Assembly: GCF_005222485.1 (NCBI RefSeq)
Contig: NZ_CP029078.1
Location: forward strand, 7,937,501-8,001,500
Source: Streptomyces griseoviridis
Lineage (GTDB): Bacteria; Actinomycetota; Actinomycetes; Streptomycetales; Streptomycetaceae
Direction: 5' to 3'
Length of the DNA stretch: 64,000 nucleotides
Shown in pieces: positions 27,260-37,307 of the stretch. The position numbers and the translations under genes are program-made. Position 1 is the first letter of the stretch. Each line of letters opens with the position of its first letter. The notes under the pieces are model-generated. The model made no database searches. It had not been told where the DNA came from and worked only from the letters and a program-made list of their open reading frames with translations.

Positions 27260-28075
27260 ATGGAGCGTCCCGCCTGGGCCCCGCGAAGCATCGACATCTC
27301 GGTGCCGAGCGTTGCGCGCATCTACGACTACTACCTGGGCGGTTCGCACAACTTCGAGGTCGACCGGGAAGCGGCCCGAAAGGCCATGGAGTTCCTGCCG
27401 GGACTTCCCAAGATCATGCAGGCGAACCGGGCGTTCATGCGCCGCGCGGTGCGGTTCGCGGCGGCCGAGGAGGGCATCACCCAGTTCCTCGACATCGGCT
27501 CGGGCATTCCGACGTTCGGCACCGTCCACGAGGTCGCCCAGGCCGCAAGGCCCGGCGCCCGCGTCGTGTACGTCGACCACGATCCGGTGGCCGTCGCGCA
27601 CAGCCAGGCCGTCCTCGAAGGCGACGCCGACACCGCCGTCGTCGCCGCCGACCTGCGCAAGCCGCAGGAGATCCTGGCCAGCGAGGAGGTGCGCGGCCTG
27701 CTCGACCTGGGCCGTCCGGTGGCCCTGCTCCTCGTCGCCGTCCTGCACTTCGTGGAGGACGCGGACGAGCCGGGCGCCGCGGTGCGGGAGTTGAGCGAGG
27801 CGCTCGCACCGGGCAGCATGCTGGTGCTCACACACGCCTCGTACGAGGGAATTCCGCTGCCGACCGAACAGGCCGAGGGCGCCGTGGACGTGTACAAGGA
27901 CATTCGCAACCCACTGATCATGCGCACGCGCGACGAGATCGCGCGGTTCTTCGAGGGGTACGAGATGGTGGAACCGGGACTGGTGCCGATGCCCGACTGG
28001 CGGCCGGACACCGCACCGGAGGACGAGGACCCCTTCGCCTACTCGGGGTTCGCCGGCGTCGGGCGCGCGGCGTGA
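27260..28075 (+). CDS. SAM-dependent methyltransferase (DUF574 family)
   Basis: A 271-residue cytoplasmic methyltransferase of the actinobacterial DUF574/PF04672 family. Visible marks are the N-terminal signature ARIYDYYLGGSHNFEVDR, the SAM-binding motif FLDIGSGIPT (near residue 77) and acidic motif II (YVDHDPVAVAHS). The ATG at 27260 has GGAG 6 bases upstream; a TTG at 27248 is in frame but less likely. Its stop overlaps the GTG of rmdA (GTGA), so the methyltransferase and the c-di-GMP enzyme are made together. The substrate is unknown. Confidence 0.9.
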   Translation: MERPAWAPRSIDISVPSVARIYDYYLGGSHNFEVDREAARKAMEFLPGLPKIMQANRAFMRRAVRFAAAEEGITQFLDIGSGIPTFGTVHEVAQAARPGARVVYVDHDPVAVAHSQAVLEGDADTAVVAADLRKPQEILASEEVRGLLDLGRPVALLLVAVLHFVEDADEPGAAVRELSEALAPGSMLVLTHASYEGIPLPTEQAEGAVDVYKDIRNPLIMRTRDEIARFFEGYEMVEPGLVPMPDWRPDTAPEDEDPFAYSGFAGVGRAA

Positions 28076-30207
28076 TCGCCGAGCCGGACGGGCCGGAGGA
28101 CAGACTCCGCAGGTTCGCGACGATCTGGAGCCGGTCGGTGTTCCCGGCCACCTCCACCTCGCTGACCAGGCCGGAGTTCGAGGAGGTACTGCTGCCGCTG
28201 GCGAGGCGGCTGAGCGACGCCCTGCACACCAGGGCCCTGGACGCCGACGAGGGCCGCGCGGTGGGCGCCGCCCTGGTCGGGGCGCACTGCACCGACCCGG
28301 ACGCGCTCAGCCGCACCCTCGACTGCGTCGACGCCTACCTCGTCCTGTACTGCGGACGCGACGGCGACCCCCAGGACCTGCGGGTGCGCGCCTCCCGCCT
28401 CCAGCACGCGATGGCCGCCGGGTTCGCGCAGGCGCTGCGCGAACGCACGCTCGCCGAGCAGGAGGCGATCTCGGCCGCCGCCCTCAAGGCACAGGGCGTG
28501 GTCGCCCAGGCCCTGCACGCGAGCGAGGCCCGCTTCCGCGCGGTCTTCGAGGGCGCGGCGATAGGGATCGGCATCGCCGACCTGGAGGGCAACATCCTCC
28601 AGACCAACAACGCCCTGATGCGCATGTTCGGCCTCACCGAGCAGGCCTTCCGCGGCCGCCGGGTCACCGAGTGGACACACCCCGAGGACGCCCCGCAGAC
28701 CTGGACCCTCTACGACGAACTGGTCCGCGGCGAGCGCGAGCACTACCACGTCGAGAAGGCGTTCTCCCGCACCGACGGAACGGTCCTGTGGACCAACCTC
28801 ACGGTCTCCCTGCTGCGGGACGCCGACGGCAACCCGCAGTACCAGCTGGCCCTGATGGAGGACACCACCGAGCGCCGGCTGCTCAACCTGCGGCTGCGCT
28901 ACGAGGCCACCCACGACGCCCTCACCGGGCTGCCCAACAGGACCTTCTTCTTCGAACGCCTGGAGAAGGCGCTCGGCGCGGGCGACGGCCAGCGCTTCGG
29001 CCTCTGCTACCTCGACCTCGACGGCTTCAAGACCGTCAACGACAGCCTCGGCCACGCCGCGGGCGACCGGCTGCTCGTCGAGGTCGCCGACCGGCTCCAG
29101 GCGTGCGCGACCGCGCCGGGCGAGATGGTCGCCCGGCTCGGCGGCGACGAGTTCGTGGCGCTCACCACCGGCCCCGACACCGAGCGGGAAGTCGACGAGC
29201 TGGCGTCCCGCATCATGAACGCCATGGTCGCCCCGATCAGCGTCGACGGCCGTGAGCTGACCGTGCGCGGCAGCATCGGCATCGTCGAGGGACCCGCGGG
29301 GGAGCGCAGCCCCGCGGAGGTGCTGCGCAGCGCCGACATCACGATGTACCGGGCCAAGTCGGCGGGCGGCAACCGCTTCGAGCTGGCCGACCCGGAGGCC
29401 GACGCCCGCGCCATCACCCGGCACGGACTGACCACCGCGCTGCCGACGGCCCTCGACCGGGGCGAGTTCTTCATCGAGTACCAGCCCCTGGTCCACCTCG
29501 GCGACGGCCGGGTCCGCGGCGCCGAGGCCCTGGTCCGCTGGCTGCACCCGCAGCACGGGGTGCTCGGGCCCGACCGCTTCATCCCGCTCGCCGAGCACAC
29601 CGGCCTGATCGTGCCGCTCGGCCGCTGGGTCCTCGAACAGTCGGTACGGCAGGCCCGCGAGTGGCGCGAACGGTACGCGCAGGCGGGGCCGTTGCGGATC
29701 AACGTCAACCTGTCGCCGTGCCAGCTCACCCATCCCCGGCTGGTGCAGGACACGGTGGAGATCCTGGAGCGCACCGGCGTCGATCCCGACGTGCTCTGCC
29801 TGGAGGTCACCGAGTCGGCGCTGATCGGCGCCGACGACGACCTCCTGAAGCCGCTGCGCCGGCTCGCCGAGATGGGCGTCGACATCGCCCTCGACGACTT
29901 CGGCACCGGCTACTCCAACCTCGCCAACCTGCGCAGGCTCCCGGTGAGCGTCCTCAAGCTGGACCGCTCGTTCACCCAGGGCATGCAGCAGTACCCGGCC
30001 GACCCGGTGGACCTGAAGATCGTCGAGGGCATCGTCTCGCTGGCCCACAGCCTTGACCTCGCGGTCACGGTCGAGGGAGTGGAGACGGGCGCCCAGGCGG
30101 AACAGCTCCGCATACTGGGCTGCGACACGGCCCAGGGCTGGTACTACGCGCGTCCGGGCCCCCCGGAACGCCTGCACGACCTGGCCCTGGTAGACGCAAC
30201 AGGCTGA
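28072..30207 (+). CDS. rmdA: PAS-GGDEF-EAL cyclic-di-GMP enzyme, RmdA-like
   Basis: A 711-residue c-di-GMP signalling enzyme. An N-terminal helical region (1-150) is followed by PAS (about 155-280, ending EDTTER), GGDEF (about 285-445; the active-site motif is an intact GGDEF in RLGGDEFV) and EAL (about 455-705; GAEALVRW, NVNLSP, EVTES, ALDDFGTGYSN all present). Both catalytic domains look active, so it may make and degrade c-di-GMP. The architecture and neighbours match S. coelicolor RmdA (SCO0928), which controls aerial development (from memory). Its GTG start overlaps the methyltransferase stop by four bases. Confidence 0.88.
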   Translation: MIAEPDGPEDRLRRFATIWSRSVFPATSTSLTRPEFEEVLLPLARRLSDALHTRALDADEGRAVGAALVGAHCTDPDALSRTLDCVDAYLVLYCGRDGDPQDLRVRASRLQHAMAAGFAQALRERTLAEQEAISAAALKAQGVVAQALHASEARFRAVFEGAAIGIGIADLEGNILQTNNALMRMFGLTEQAFRGRRVTEWTHPEDAPQTWTLYDELVRGEREHYHVEKAFSRTDGTVLWTNLTVSLLRDADGNPQYQLALMEDTTERRLLNLRLRYEATHDALTGLPNRTFFFERLEKALGAGDGQRFGLCYLDLDGFKTVNDSLGHAAGDRLLVEVADRLQACATAPGEMVARLGGDEFVALTTGPDTEREVDELASRIMNAMVAPISVDGRELTVRGSIGIVEGPAGERSPAEVLRSADITMYRAKSAGGNRFELADPEADARAITRHGLTTALPTALDRGEFFIEYQPLVHLGDGRVRGAEALVRWLHPQHGVLGPDRFIPLAEHTGLIVPLGRWVLEQSVRQAREWRERYAQAGPLRINVNLSPCQLTHPRLVQDTVEILERTGVDPDVLCLEVTESALIGADDDLLKPLRRLAEMGVDIALDDFGTGYSNLANLRRLPVSVLKLDRSFTQGMQQYPADPVDLKIVEGIVSLAHSLDLAVTVEGVETGAQAEQLRILGCDTAQGWYYARPGPPERLHDLALVDATG

Positions 30208-30213
30208 CCGAAA

Positions 30214-30243
30214 CCCCGCGCCCCAAAAAAAGGGGGCGCGGGG
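30214..30243 (+). terminator. Hairpin after rmdA made from the first repeat copy
   Basis: CCCCGCGCCCC (30214-30224) pairs perfectly with 30233-30243 around an A-rich loop. The 3' arm is the start of the first copy of the 70-bp array, so the array start doubles as a likely terminator. Confidence 0.6.
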
Positions 30244-30610
30244 AACGGCGCGAGCAACCCCCCACTACCCGCACCAGACGACGGAGGGCGGCGACGTTTT
30301 TGGGGGCGCGGGGAACGGCGCGAGCAACCACCGACCACCCGCACCAGGCGACGGAGGGCCACGACGGCTTTGGGGGCGCGGGGAACGGCGCGAGCAACCC
30401 CCGACCACCCGCACCAGGCGACGGAGGGCCACGACGGCTTTGGGGGCGCGGGGAACGGCGCGAGCAACCCCCGACCACCCGCACCAGGCGACGGAGGGCC
30501 ACGACGGCTTTGGGGGCGCGGGGAACGGCGCGAGCAACCCCCCACTACCCGCACGGGACGACGGACGGCCACGACCGCTTAGGGGCGCGGGGAACGGCGC
30601 GAGCAACCCC
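30232..30610. repeat. Exact 70-bp tandem repeat array, six copies
   Basis: The core GGGGGCGCGGGGAACGGCGC begins at 30232, 30302, 30372, 30442, 30512 and 30582 (the last copy has one G fewer), an exact 70-base period. The whole unit is repeated, and copies 3-5 are almost identical across it. Because 70 is not a multiple of three, the array has no consistent coding frame. The core resembles a dispersed intergenic element common in Streptomyces genomes (from memory). The 459-base gap between rmdA and the LysR gene contains nothing else. Confidence 0.92.
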
Positions 30611-30666
30611 CACCACCCGCACCCGACAACGAACCGACCCCCCCCACCCCCCGGTCAAACCCCCCG

Positions 30667-31554
30667 TCACCGCTCCAGCAACATCCGCTGCAACTCCCGC
30701 GCCGCCCGAGGCGGAGCCACGTCACTGCGGTGCGCCAGCGCGATCGTCCGCGAGAGCCCCGGCCGGGCCAGCGGGGTGACCCGCAGCCCCCGCCCCGACC
30801 GCGTCGCGACCATCCGCGGCACCACCGCGACCCCGAGCCCCGCCCGCACGAACCCGAGCACCGCGTCCATCTCCCCGCCCTCGACGGCGAAGTCCGGTTC
30901 GAAGCCGGCCGACCGGCACGCCGCCACGGTCAGCTCCCGCAGGTCGTACCCGTGCCGGAACATCACGAGCCTTTCCCCCTCCAGGTCGGCGATCCGCACC
31001 GACCGCCGCCCGGGTCCGCCCGGCGCCTGCGCCTCGGGTGACGACACCACGACCAGGTCCTCCCGCAGCAGCTCCACCGTGGTCAGCGCGGGCGACGCCG
31101 GCGGCAGCGGCAGCACGATCAGCGCCAGGTCGAGCACCCCGCGCGCCAGCTCCCGCACCAGGTCGTGGGAGCCGCTCTCCTCGATCATCAGCCTGATCCC
31201 CGGGTACCGGTCGTGGAAGGCGCGCAGCACGTCGGGCAGCAGCCCCGTGCACAGGCTCGGCGTCGCCCCCAGCCGCACCCGCCCGCTGCGCAGCTGCACC
31301 AGTTCCTGCACCTCGTGCCGCGCGGTGTCCGCGTCGGCGAGGATGCGCCGGGCCAGCGGCAGCAGCGCCTCGCCCGCGTCGGTCAGCGCGATGTTGCCGC
31401 GGGCGCGCAGGAACAGGTCGGCGCCCAGCTCCCGCTCAAGCGCCTTGATCTGCTGAGACAGCGAGGGCTGGGCGACATGGACGAGTTCGGCGGCGCGGGT
31501 GAAGTGGCGGGTCTCGGCGACGGCCACGAAGTACTGGAGCTGCTGGAACTGCAT
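30667..31554 (-). CDS. LysR-family transcriptional regulator
   Basis: A 295-residue LysR regulator: an N-terminal winged helix-turn-helix (about 1-60; FTRAAELVHVAQPSLSQQIKALE) and a C-terminal two-lobed substrate-binding domain (about 88-295). The ATG at 31554 begins the usual MQFQQLQYFVAVAE. It is divergent from the succinate dehydrogenase operon, with 53 bases between the start codons, and a T-N11-A palindrome lies in that gap. The arrangement implies that it controls sdh and itself. The inducer is unknown; a dicarboxylate or redox signal would fit. Confidence 0.93.
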   Translation of the reverse strand: MQFQQLQYFVAVAETRHFTRAAELVHVAQPSLSQQIKALERELGADLFLRARGNIALTDAGEALLPLARRILADADTARHEVQELVQLRSGRVRLGATPSLCTGLLPDVLRAFHDRYPGIRLMIEESGSHDLVRELARGVLDLALIVLPLPPASPALTTVELLREDLVVVSSPEAQAPGGPGRRSVRIADLEGERLVMFRHGYDLRELTVAACRSAGFEPDFAVEGGEMDAVLGFVRAGLGVAVVPRMVATRSGRGLRVTPLARPGLSRTIALAHRSDVAPPRAARELQRMLLER

Positions 31555-31563
31555 CCCCCCAGC

Positions 31564-31578
31564 ATAGTCTGCGGCTAT
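31564..31578. promoter_or_regulatory. LysR box between lysR and the sdh operon
   Basis: ATAG-N7-CTAT (31564-31578) is a perfect inverted repeat containing the LysR signature T-N11-A. It lies 10 bases upstream of the LysR start codon and 30 bases upstream of the sdhC start. A TACCAT at 31591-31596 could be the sdh -10 box, which would place the LysR box near -30 to -45. Confidence 0.68.
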
Positions 31579-31607
31579 CGAAACCAGCCGTACCATGTCT
31601 TGGACCG

Positions 31608-32345
31608 ATGGGCATCGATCGCCGTACCGTCCTTCTCATGGCTCTGGCAACGCGGACGGACCGACGGCCGTCCTTGGCACGCACCGTGTGGGACAGCTCC
31701 GTCGGCAAGAAGACCGTGATGGCCGTCAGTGGTCTGATCATGCTGCTGTACCTGGTCGTCCACATGATCGGAAACCTGAAGATCTTCTTCGGGGCGAGCG
31801 AGTTCAACCACTACGCGCACTGGCTGCGGGTCGTCGGAGAACCGTTCATGCACTACGAGTGGACGCTCTGGCTGGTCCGGATCGTGCTTATCGTCGCCGT
31901 GGTCGCGCACGCCACCTCCGCCTACCAGCTGAGCCGCCGCGACCTCAAGGCCCGCCCCGTCAAGTACGTCCACAAGAAGGCGCGGGCCAGCTACGCGACC
32001 CGCACGATGCGCTGGGGCGGGATCATCCTCGGCCTCTTCATCGTCTGGCACGTCCTCGACCTGACGACCGGCACCGTGCACTCGGGCGGCTTCCAGCCCG
32101 GACACCCGTACCAGAACGTGATCGACACCTTCTCCACCTGGTACGGCAACGTCATCTACATCGTCGCGATGCTCGCGCTCGGCCTGCACGTGCGGCACGG
32201 CTTCTGGAGCGCGGCCCAGACCCTCGGCGCCGGCGGCCGCACCCGCGACCGCGCCCTCAAGGCCGTCGCCGACGTCCTCGCACTGCTGCTCACGCTCGGC
32301 TTCATCGCCGTCCCCGTGGGCGTCATGACCGGAGTGGTGAGCTGA
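31608..32345 (+). CDS. sdhC: Succinate dehydrogenase cytochrome b subunit
   Basis: A 245-residue membrane anchor of a type-B succinate dehydrogenase/fumarate reductase: five membrane helices with conserved His residues for two b hemes ([43 protein letters not shown]). Two starts are possible: ATG 31608 (used here; short GGA just upstream) and ATG 31638 (235 residues, starting [10 protein letters not shown], no visible ribosome-binding site). First gene of sdhCAB, with the flavoprotein gene starting two bases after the stop. It passes electrons from succinate to menaquinone. Confidence 0.93.
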   Translation: MGIDRRTVLLMALATRTDRRPSLARTVWDSSVGKKTVMAVSGLIMLLYLVVHMIGNLKIFFGASEFNHYAHWLRVVGEPFMHYEWTLWLVRIVLIVAVVAHATSAYQLSRRDLKARPVKYVHKKARASYATRTMRWGGIILGLFIVWHVLDLTTGTVHSGGFQPGHPYQNVIDTFSTWYGNVIYIVAMLALGLHVRHGFWSAAQTLGAGGRTRDRALKAVADVLALLLTLGFIAVPVGVMTGVVS

Positions 32346-32347
32346 CC

Positions 32348-34290
<1,943 letters not shown>

Positions 34291-34294
<4 letters not shown>

Positions 34295-35040
34295 GGCTCA
34301 CCCTGCGCGTCTGGCGGCAGCAGAACGCCGACGCCGAAGGCGCCATGTCCACGTACGAGGTGGACGGCATCTCCTCCGACATGTCGTTCCTCGAGATGCT
34401 CGACACCCTCAACGAGGAGCTGATCCTCAAGGGCGACGACCCGGTCGCCTTCGACCACGACTGCCGTGAGGGCATCTGCGGCGCGTGCAGCCTCGTCATC
34501 AACGGCGACGCGCACGGCCCCGAGCGCACCACCACCTGCCAGCTGCACATGCGGTCCTTCCAGGACGGCGACACCATCGACATCGAGCCCTGGCGGGCGG
34601 CGGCCTTCCCCGTCATCAAGGACCTCGTCGTCGACCGGTCCGCGTTCGACCGGATCATCCAGGCCGGCGGCTACATCACCGCGCCCACCGGAGCGGCCCC
34701 CGAGGCGCACGCCACGGCGGTCCCGAAACCCGACGCCGACTTCGCCTTCGAGCACGCCGAGTGCATCGGCTGCGGGGCGTGCGTGGCCGCCTGCCCGAAC
34801 GGCGCGGCGATGCTGTTCACGTCCGCCAAGATCAACCACCTGAACGTGCTGCCCCAGGGCGCCCCCGAACGGGAGACCCGGGTCCTGGACATGGTCGCGA
34901 CGATGGACGAGGAGGGCTTCGGCGGCTGCACCCTCGCGGGCGAGTGCGCGACCGCCTGCCCCAAGGGCATCCCCCTCGTCTCGATCACGAGCATGAACCG
35001 CGAGTGGCTGCGCGCCACCCGCAAGGCGGGCAAGCGGTAG
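34291..35040 (+). CDS. sdhB: Succinate dehydrogenase iron-sulphur subunit
   Basis: A 249-residue electron-transfer subunit. The plant-type 2Fe-2S domain has [11 protein letters not shown] with a later Cys (TTTCQLH), and the C-terminal domain has [13 protein letters not shown] and CATACPKG for the 4Fe-4S and 3Fe-4S clusters. It links FAD in SdhA to heme in SdhC. The start overlaps the sdhA stop. A hairpin follows the gene. Confidence 0.95.
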
Positions 35041-35081
35041 CGGGCCCGCACGCACAGCGTTCGCCGTGAGCGCGGACGGGC

Positions 35082-35109
35082 GGGGCCGGGAGTGGTGCTC
35101 CCCGGCCCC
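35082..35109 (+). terminator. Hairpin after the sdh operon
   Basis: GGGGCCGGG-AG pairs with CTCCCCGGCCCC with one bulged base around a 5-base loop, 42 bases after the sdhB stop. There is no T-tract. The rest of the 292-base gap to olsB shows no gene; the region 35150-35230 is the likely place of the olsB promoter. Confidence 0.5.
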
Positions 35110-35332
35110 GTCTCGCATGTCCACGACACGGCGAGGACACGGGCGCGGCCGGAGCATCGTATGGCCGTGACGTGAACGCGGACGGCTGTGCGAGCCGTTC
35201 AGCAACCTCACACCCGCGCTCTCCGCACCGGACACGCGACGGTCAGTCGGCATCGGAAGAACAGGGGCGGCAGGCCGAACGCCCCGCTCGGCCGCCCGCC
35301 TCGCCGAACCGGCCCGCGACCAGGAGAGAGCC

Positions 35333-36106
35333 ATGACCGGCGTTTCCACGCTCGACCGCCCCCCGCAGCCCGCGGCACCCACCCGCTACACCGTCTCCCT
35401 CGCCCGCGACGAGGGAGACGTCCGTGCCGCGCAGCGGCTGCGGCACGACGTGTTCGCCGGCGAGATGGGCGCCCTGCTCACCACCCCGCAGCCCGGCCAC
35501 GACATCGACGCCTTCGACGCCTACTGCGACCACCTGCTGGTCCGCGAGGAGACCACGGGCCAGGTCGTCGGGACCTACCGGCTGCTGCCCCCCGAGCGCG
35601 CGGCCGTCGCGGGACGCCTCTACTCGGAGGGCGAGTTCGACCTCACCGCCCTCGACGCGATCCGCCCCGGACTGGTCGAGGTCGGCCGCTCCTGCGTGCA
35701 CCCCGACCACCGCGACGGCGCCGTCATCGGCCTGATCTGGGCCGGCATCGCCCGCTACATGGTCGACCGCGGCCACGAGTGGCTGGCGGGCTGCTGCTCC
35801 ATCCCGCTGGCCGACGGCGGCGCCCTCGCCGCCGCCACCTGGGACCGGGTCAGCGCCAAGCACCTCGCCCCCGAGGAGTTCCAGGTCCGCCCGCTGCTGC
35901 CGTGGACCCCCGCCACCCCCGCGGCCCCCGCCGGCCGCGCCGAACTCCCGGCCCTGCTGCGCGGCTACCTCCGCCTCGGCGCCTGGGTCTGCGCCCCGCC
36001 CGCCCACGACCCGGACTTCGGGGTCGCCGACCTGTACGTGCTGCTGTCGATGCGCCGGGTCAACCCGCGCTACCTGCGGCACTTCCTCTCGCTCGTCCCG
36101 GCCTGA
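35333..36106 (+). CDS. olsB: Ornithine N-acyltransferase (OlsB-like)
   Basis: A 257-residue GNAT-fold acyltransferase of the OlsB/PF13444 type. Marks are RLRHDVFAGEMG (about 35-46), DAYCDHLLV, VGTYRLLP, EVGRSCVHPDHR and IWAGIARYM. It transfers a 3-hydroxyacyl chain to the alpha-amino group of ornithine, giving lyso-ornithine lipid. The neighbour downstream is an acyltransferase matching OlsA, in the order I recall from S. coelicolor SCO0921-SCO0920. A GGAGAG ribosome-binding site precedes the ATG. Confidence 0.87.
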   Translation: MTGVSTLDRPPQPAAPTRYTVSLARDEGDVRAAQRLRHDVFAGEMGALLTTPQPGHDIDAFDAYCDHLLVREETTGQVVGTYRLLPPERAAVAGRLYSEGEFDLTALDAIRPGLVEVGRSCVHPDHRDGAVIGLIWAGIARYMVDRGHEWLAGCCSIPLADGGALAAATWDRVSAKHLAPEEFQVRPLLPWTPATPAAPAGRAELPALLRGYLRLGAWVCAPPAHDPDFGVADLYVLLSMRRVNPRYLRHFLSLVPA

Positions 36107-37116
36107 TGAGCGGCTGGCTGCCCAGCGCGCCCTGCACCCCCCGGGCGTGCGTCGAACCGGCGGGGCCCGCCACGGCCCCGCCGCGCGCGGTCCTGCGGAT
36201 GACCGCCGTCCTGCTGCTGCTCCTCGCGGGCGTCTGCCTGCTGCCCCTCGGCCGGGCGATACCCGCGCGGGCGATCCGCGCCTGGTGCCGCTCGATCGTG
36301 CGGGCGGCCGGGGTACGGGCGCGGATCACCGGGACCGCCGCACCCGACGGCGGGCTGCTGCTGGTCGCCAACCACATCTCCTGGCTGGACATCCCGCTGC
36401 TCGCCGCCGTCCGCCCGGCCCGCATGCTCGCCAAGGCGGAGATCCGCCGCTGGCCGGTGGCGGGCCCGCTGGTCGCACGGGCCGGTGTGCTGTTCATCGA
36501 CCGGGACCGGCTGCGCGCCCTGCCCGCGACGGTCGCCCGCATGGCCGACGCGCTGCGCGCCGGGCAGGCCGTCGCCGTCTTCCCCGAGGGCAGCACCTGG
36601 TGCGGCCGGGCCCAGGGCACCTTCCGCCGCGCGGCGTTCCAGGCGGCGCTCGACGCCGGTGTCCCGGTCCAGCCGGTGAGCCTGAGCTACCTGGTCACCA
36701 CCGGCGCCGACCGGGCCACCCCCAGCACGGCCCCCGCGTTCATCGGCGAGGAGTCACTGCTGACGTCGGTGTGGCGGGTGGTGTCGACCCGCGGCCTGGT
36801 GGCCGACGTGCGGCTGCGCCCCCCGCTGCCCCCGGGCACGCACCCCGACCGCCGCACCCTGGCCCACGCGTCCCGGCCCACGCCCACCCCCGACCACCAG
36901 GGAGGCCACCGCCCCCCGACGGCCCGGCTGCGGTGGTCGCCCCTGGCCCCGGCACCCGAACCGGCCGCCACCTCCCAGGACCCGGCGGCCCGGCCCGCCG
37001 TCGAGGTCCCGGTGACGGCGCGGGCCCGGGTCGTCGACGCGGTCGGCATGAGGGGCTTCAGGCGCCCCCGCACCTCAGCCGCGCGAGCGACCGGCTCCCC
37101 GGCCGCCGACGACTGA
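36106..37116 (+). CDS. olsA: Lyso-ornithine lipid O-acyltransferase (OlsA-like)
   Basis: A 336-residue membrane-bound PlsC-type acyltransferase. It has an N-terminal membrane segment (about 30-50), the NHISWLD catalytic HX4D motif, the FPEGSTW substrate motif and the VPVQPVSLSY strand. Its ATG shares one base with the olsB stop (TGATG), so synthesis is coupled. It adds the second acyl chain to lyso-ornithine lipid. After about residue 250 the sequence turns into a Pro/Ala/Arg-rich tail of about 85 residues that is not part of the usual fold. This may be a disordered extension or the result of a frameshift; neither of the other two frames restores an obvious family match. Confidence 0.85.
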   Translation: MSGWLPSAPCTPRACVEPAGPATAPPRAVLRMTAVLLLLLAGVCLLPLGRAIPARAIRAWCRSIVRAAGVRARITGTAAPDGGLLLVANHISWLDIPLLAAVRPARMLAKAEIRRWPVAGPLVARAGVLFIDRDRLRALPATVARMADALRAGQAVAVFPEGSTWCGRAQGTFRRAAFQAALDAGVPVQPVSLSYLVTTGADRATPSTAPAFIGEESLLTSVWRVVSTRGLVADVRLRPPLPPGTHPDRRTLAHASRPTPTPDHQGGHRPPTARLRWSPLAPAPEPAATSQDPAARPAVEVPVTARARVVDAVGMRGFRRPRTSAARATGSPAADD

Positions 37117-37132
37117 CCTCGTCCCGTCCCCC

Positions 37133-37231
37133 GGCGGCCGGAGCCGGAGCCGGAGCCGGACCGCCGGGACTCCGGACCGCCGGGACGCCGGGACTCCGGA
37201 CCGCCGGGACTCCCGGACTCCGGGACTCCGG
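37133..37231. repeat. GC-rich imperfect direct repeats after olsA
   Basis: The gap between convergent genes (37117-37307) consists largely of imperfect repeats of GGACCGCCGGGACTCC and GGAGCC. No gene is supported here. The repeats could act as a transcription barrier. Confidence 0.6.
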
Positions 37232-37307
37232 TCACGACCGCCACCGTCCGCACGAACGACACGAACGAGACGCACAGCCTGCTCCGCGAACTGGTCGCCG
37301 AGCGCCG

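Noticed and set aside
28072..30207. RmdA extended upstream to about 27145
   Set aside because: The extra residues are antisense-like shadow of the methyltransferase; the GTG at 28072 overlapping the upstream stop is the natural start.
30232..30610. CRISPR-like repeat array
   Set aside because: The spaces between the cores are themselves repeated, giving a plain 70-bp tandem repeat, and no cas genes are near.
30207..30660. Small proteins encoded by the 70-bp repeat
   Set aside because: The period is not a multiple of three, and every frame gives low-complexity Arg/Pro sequence without ribosome-binding sites.
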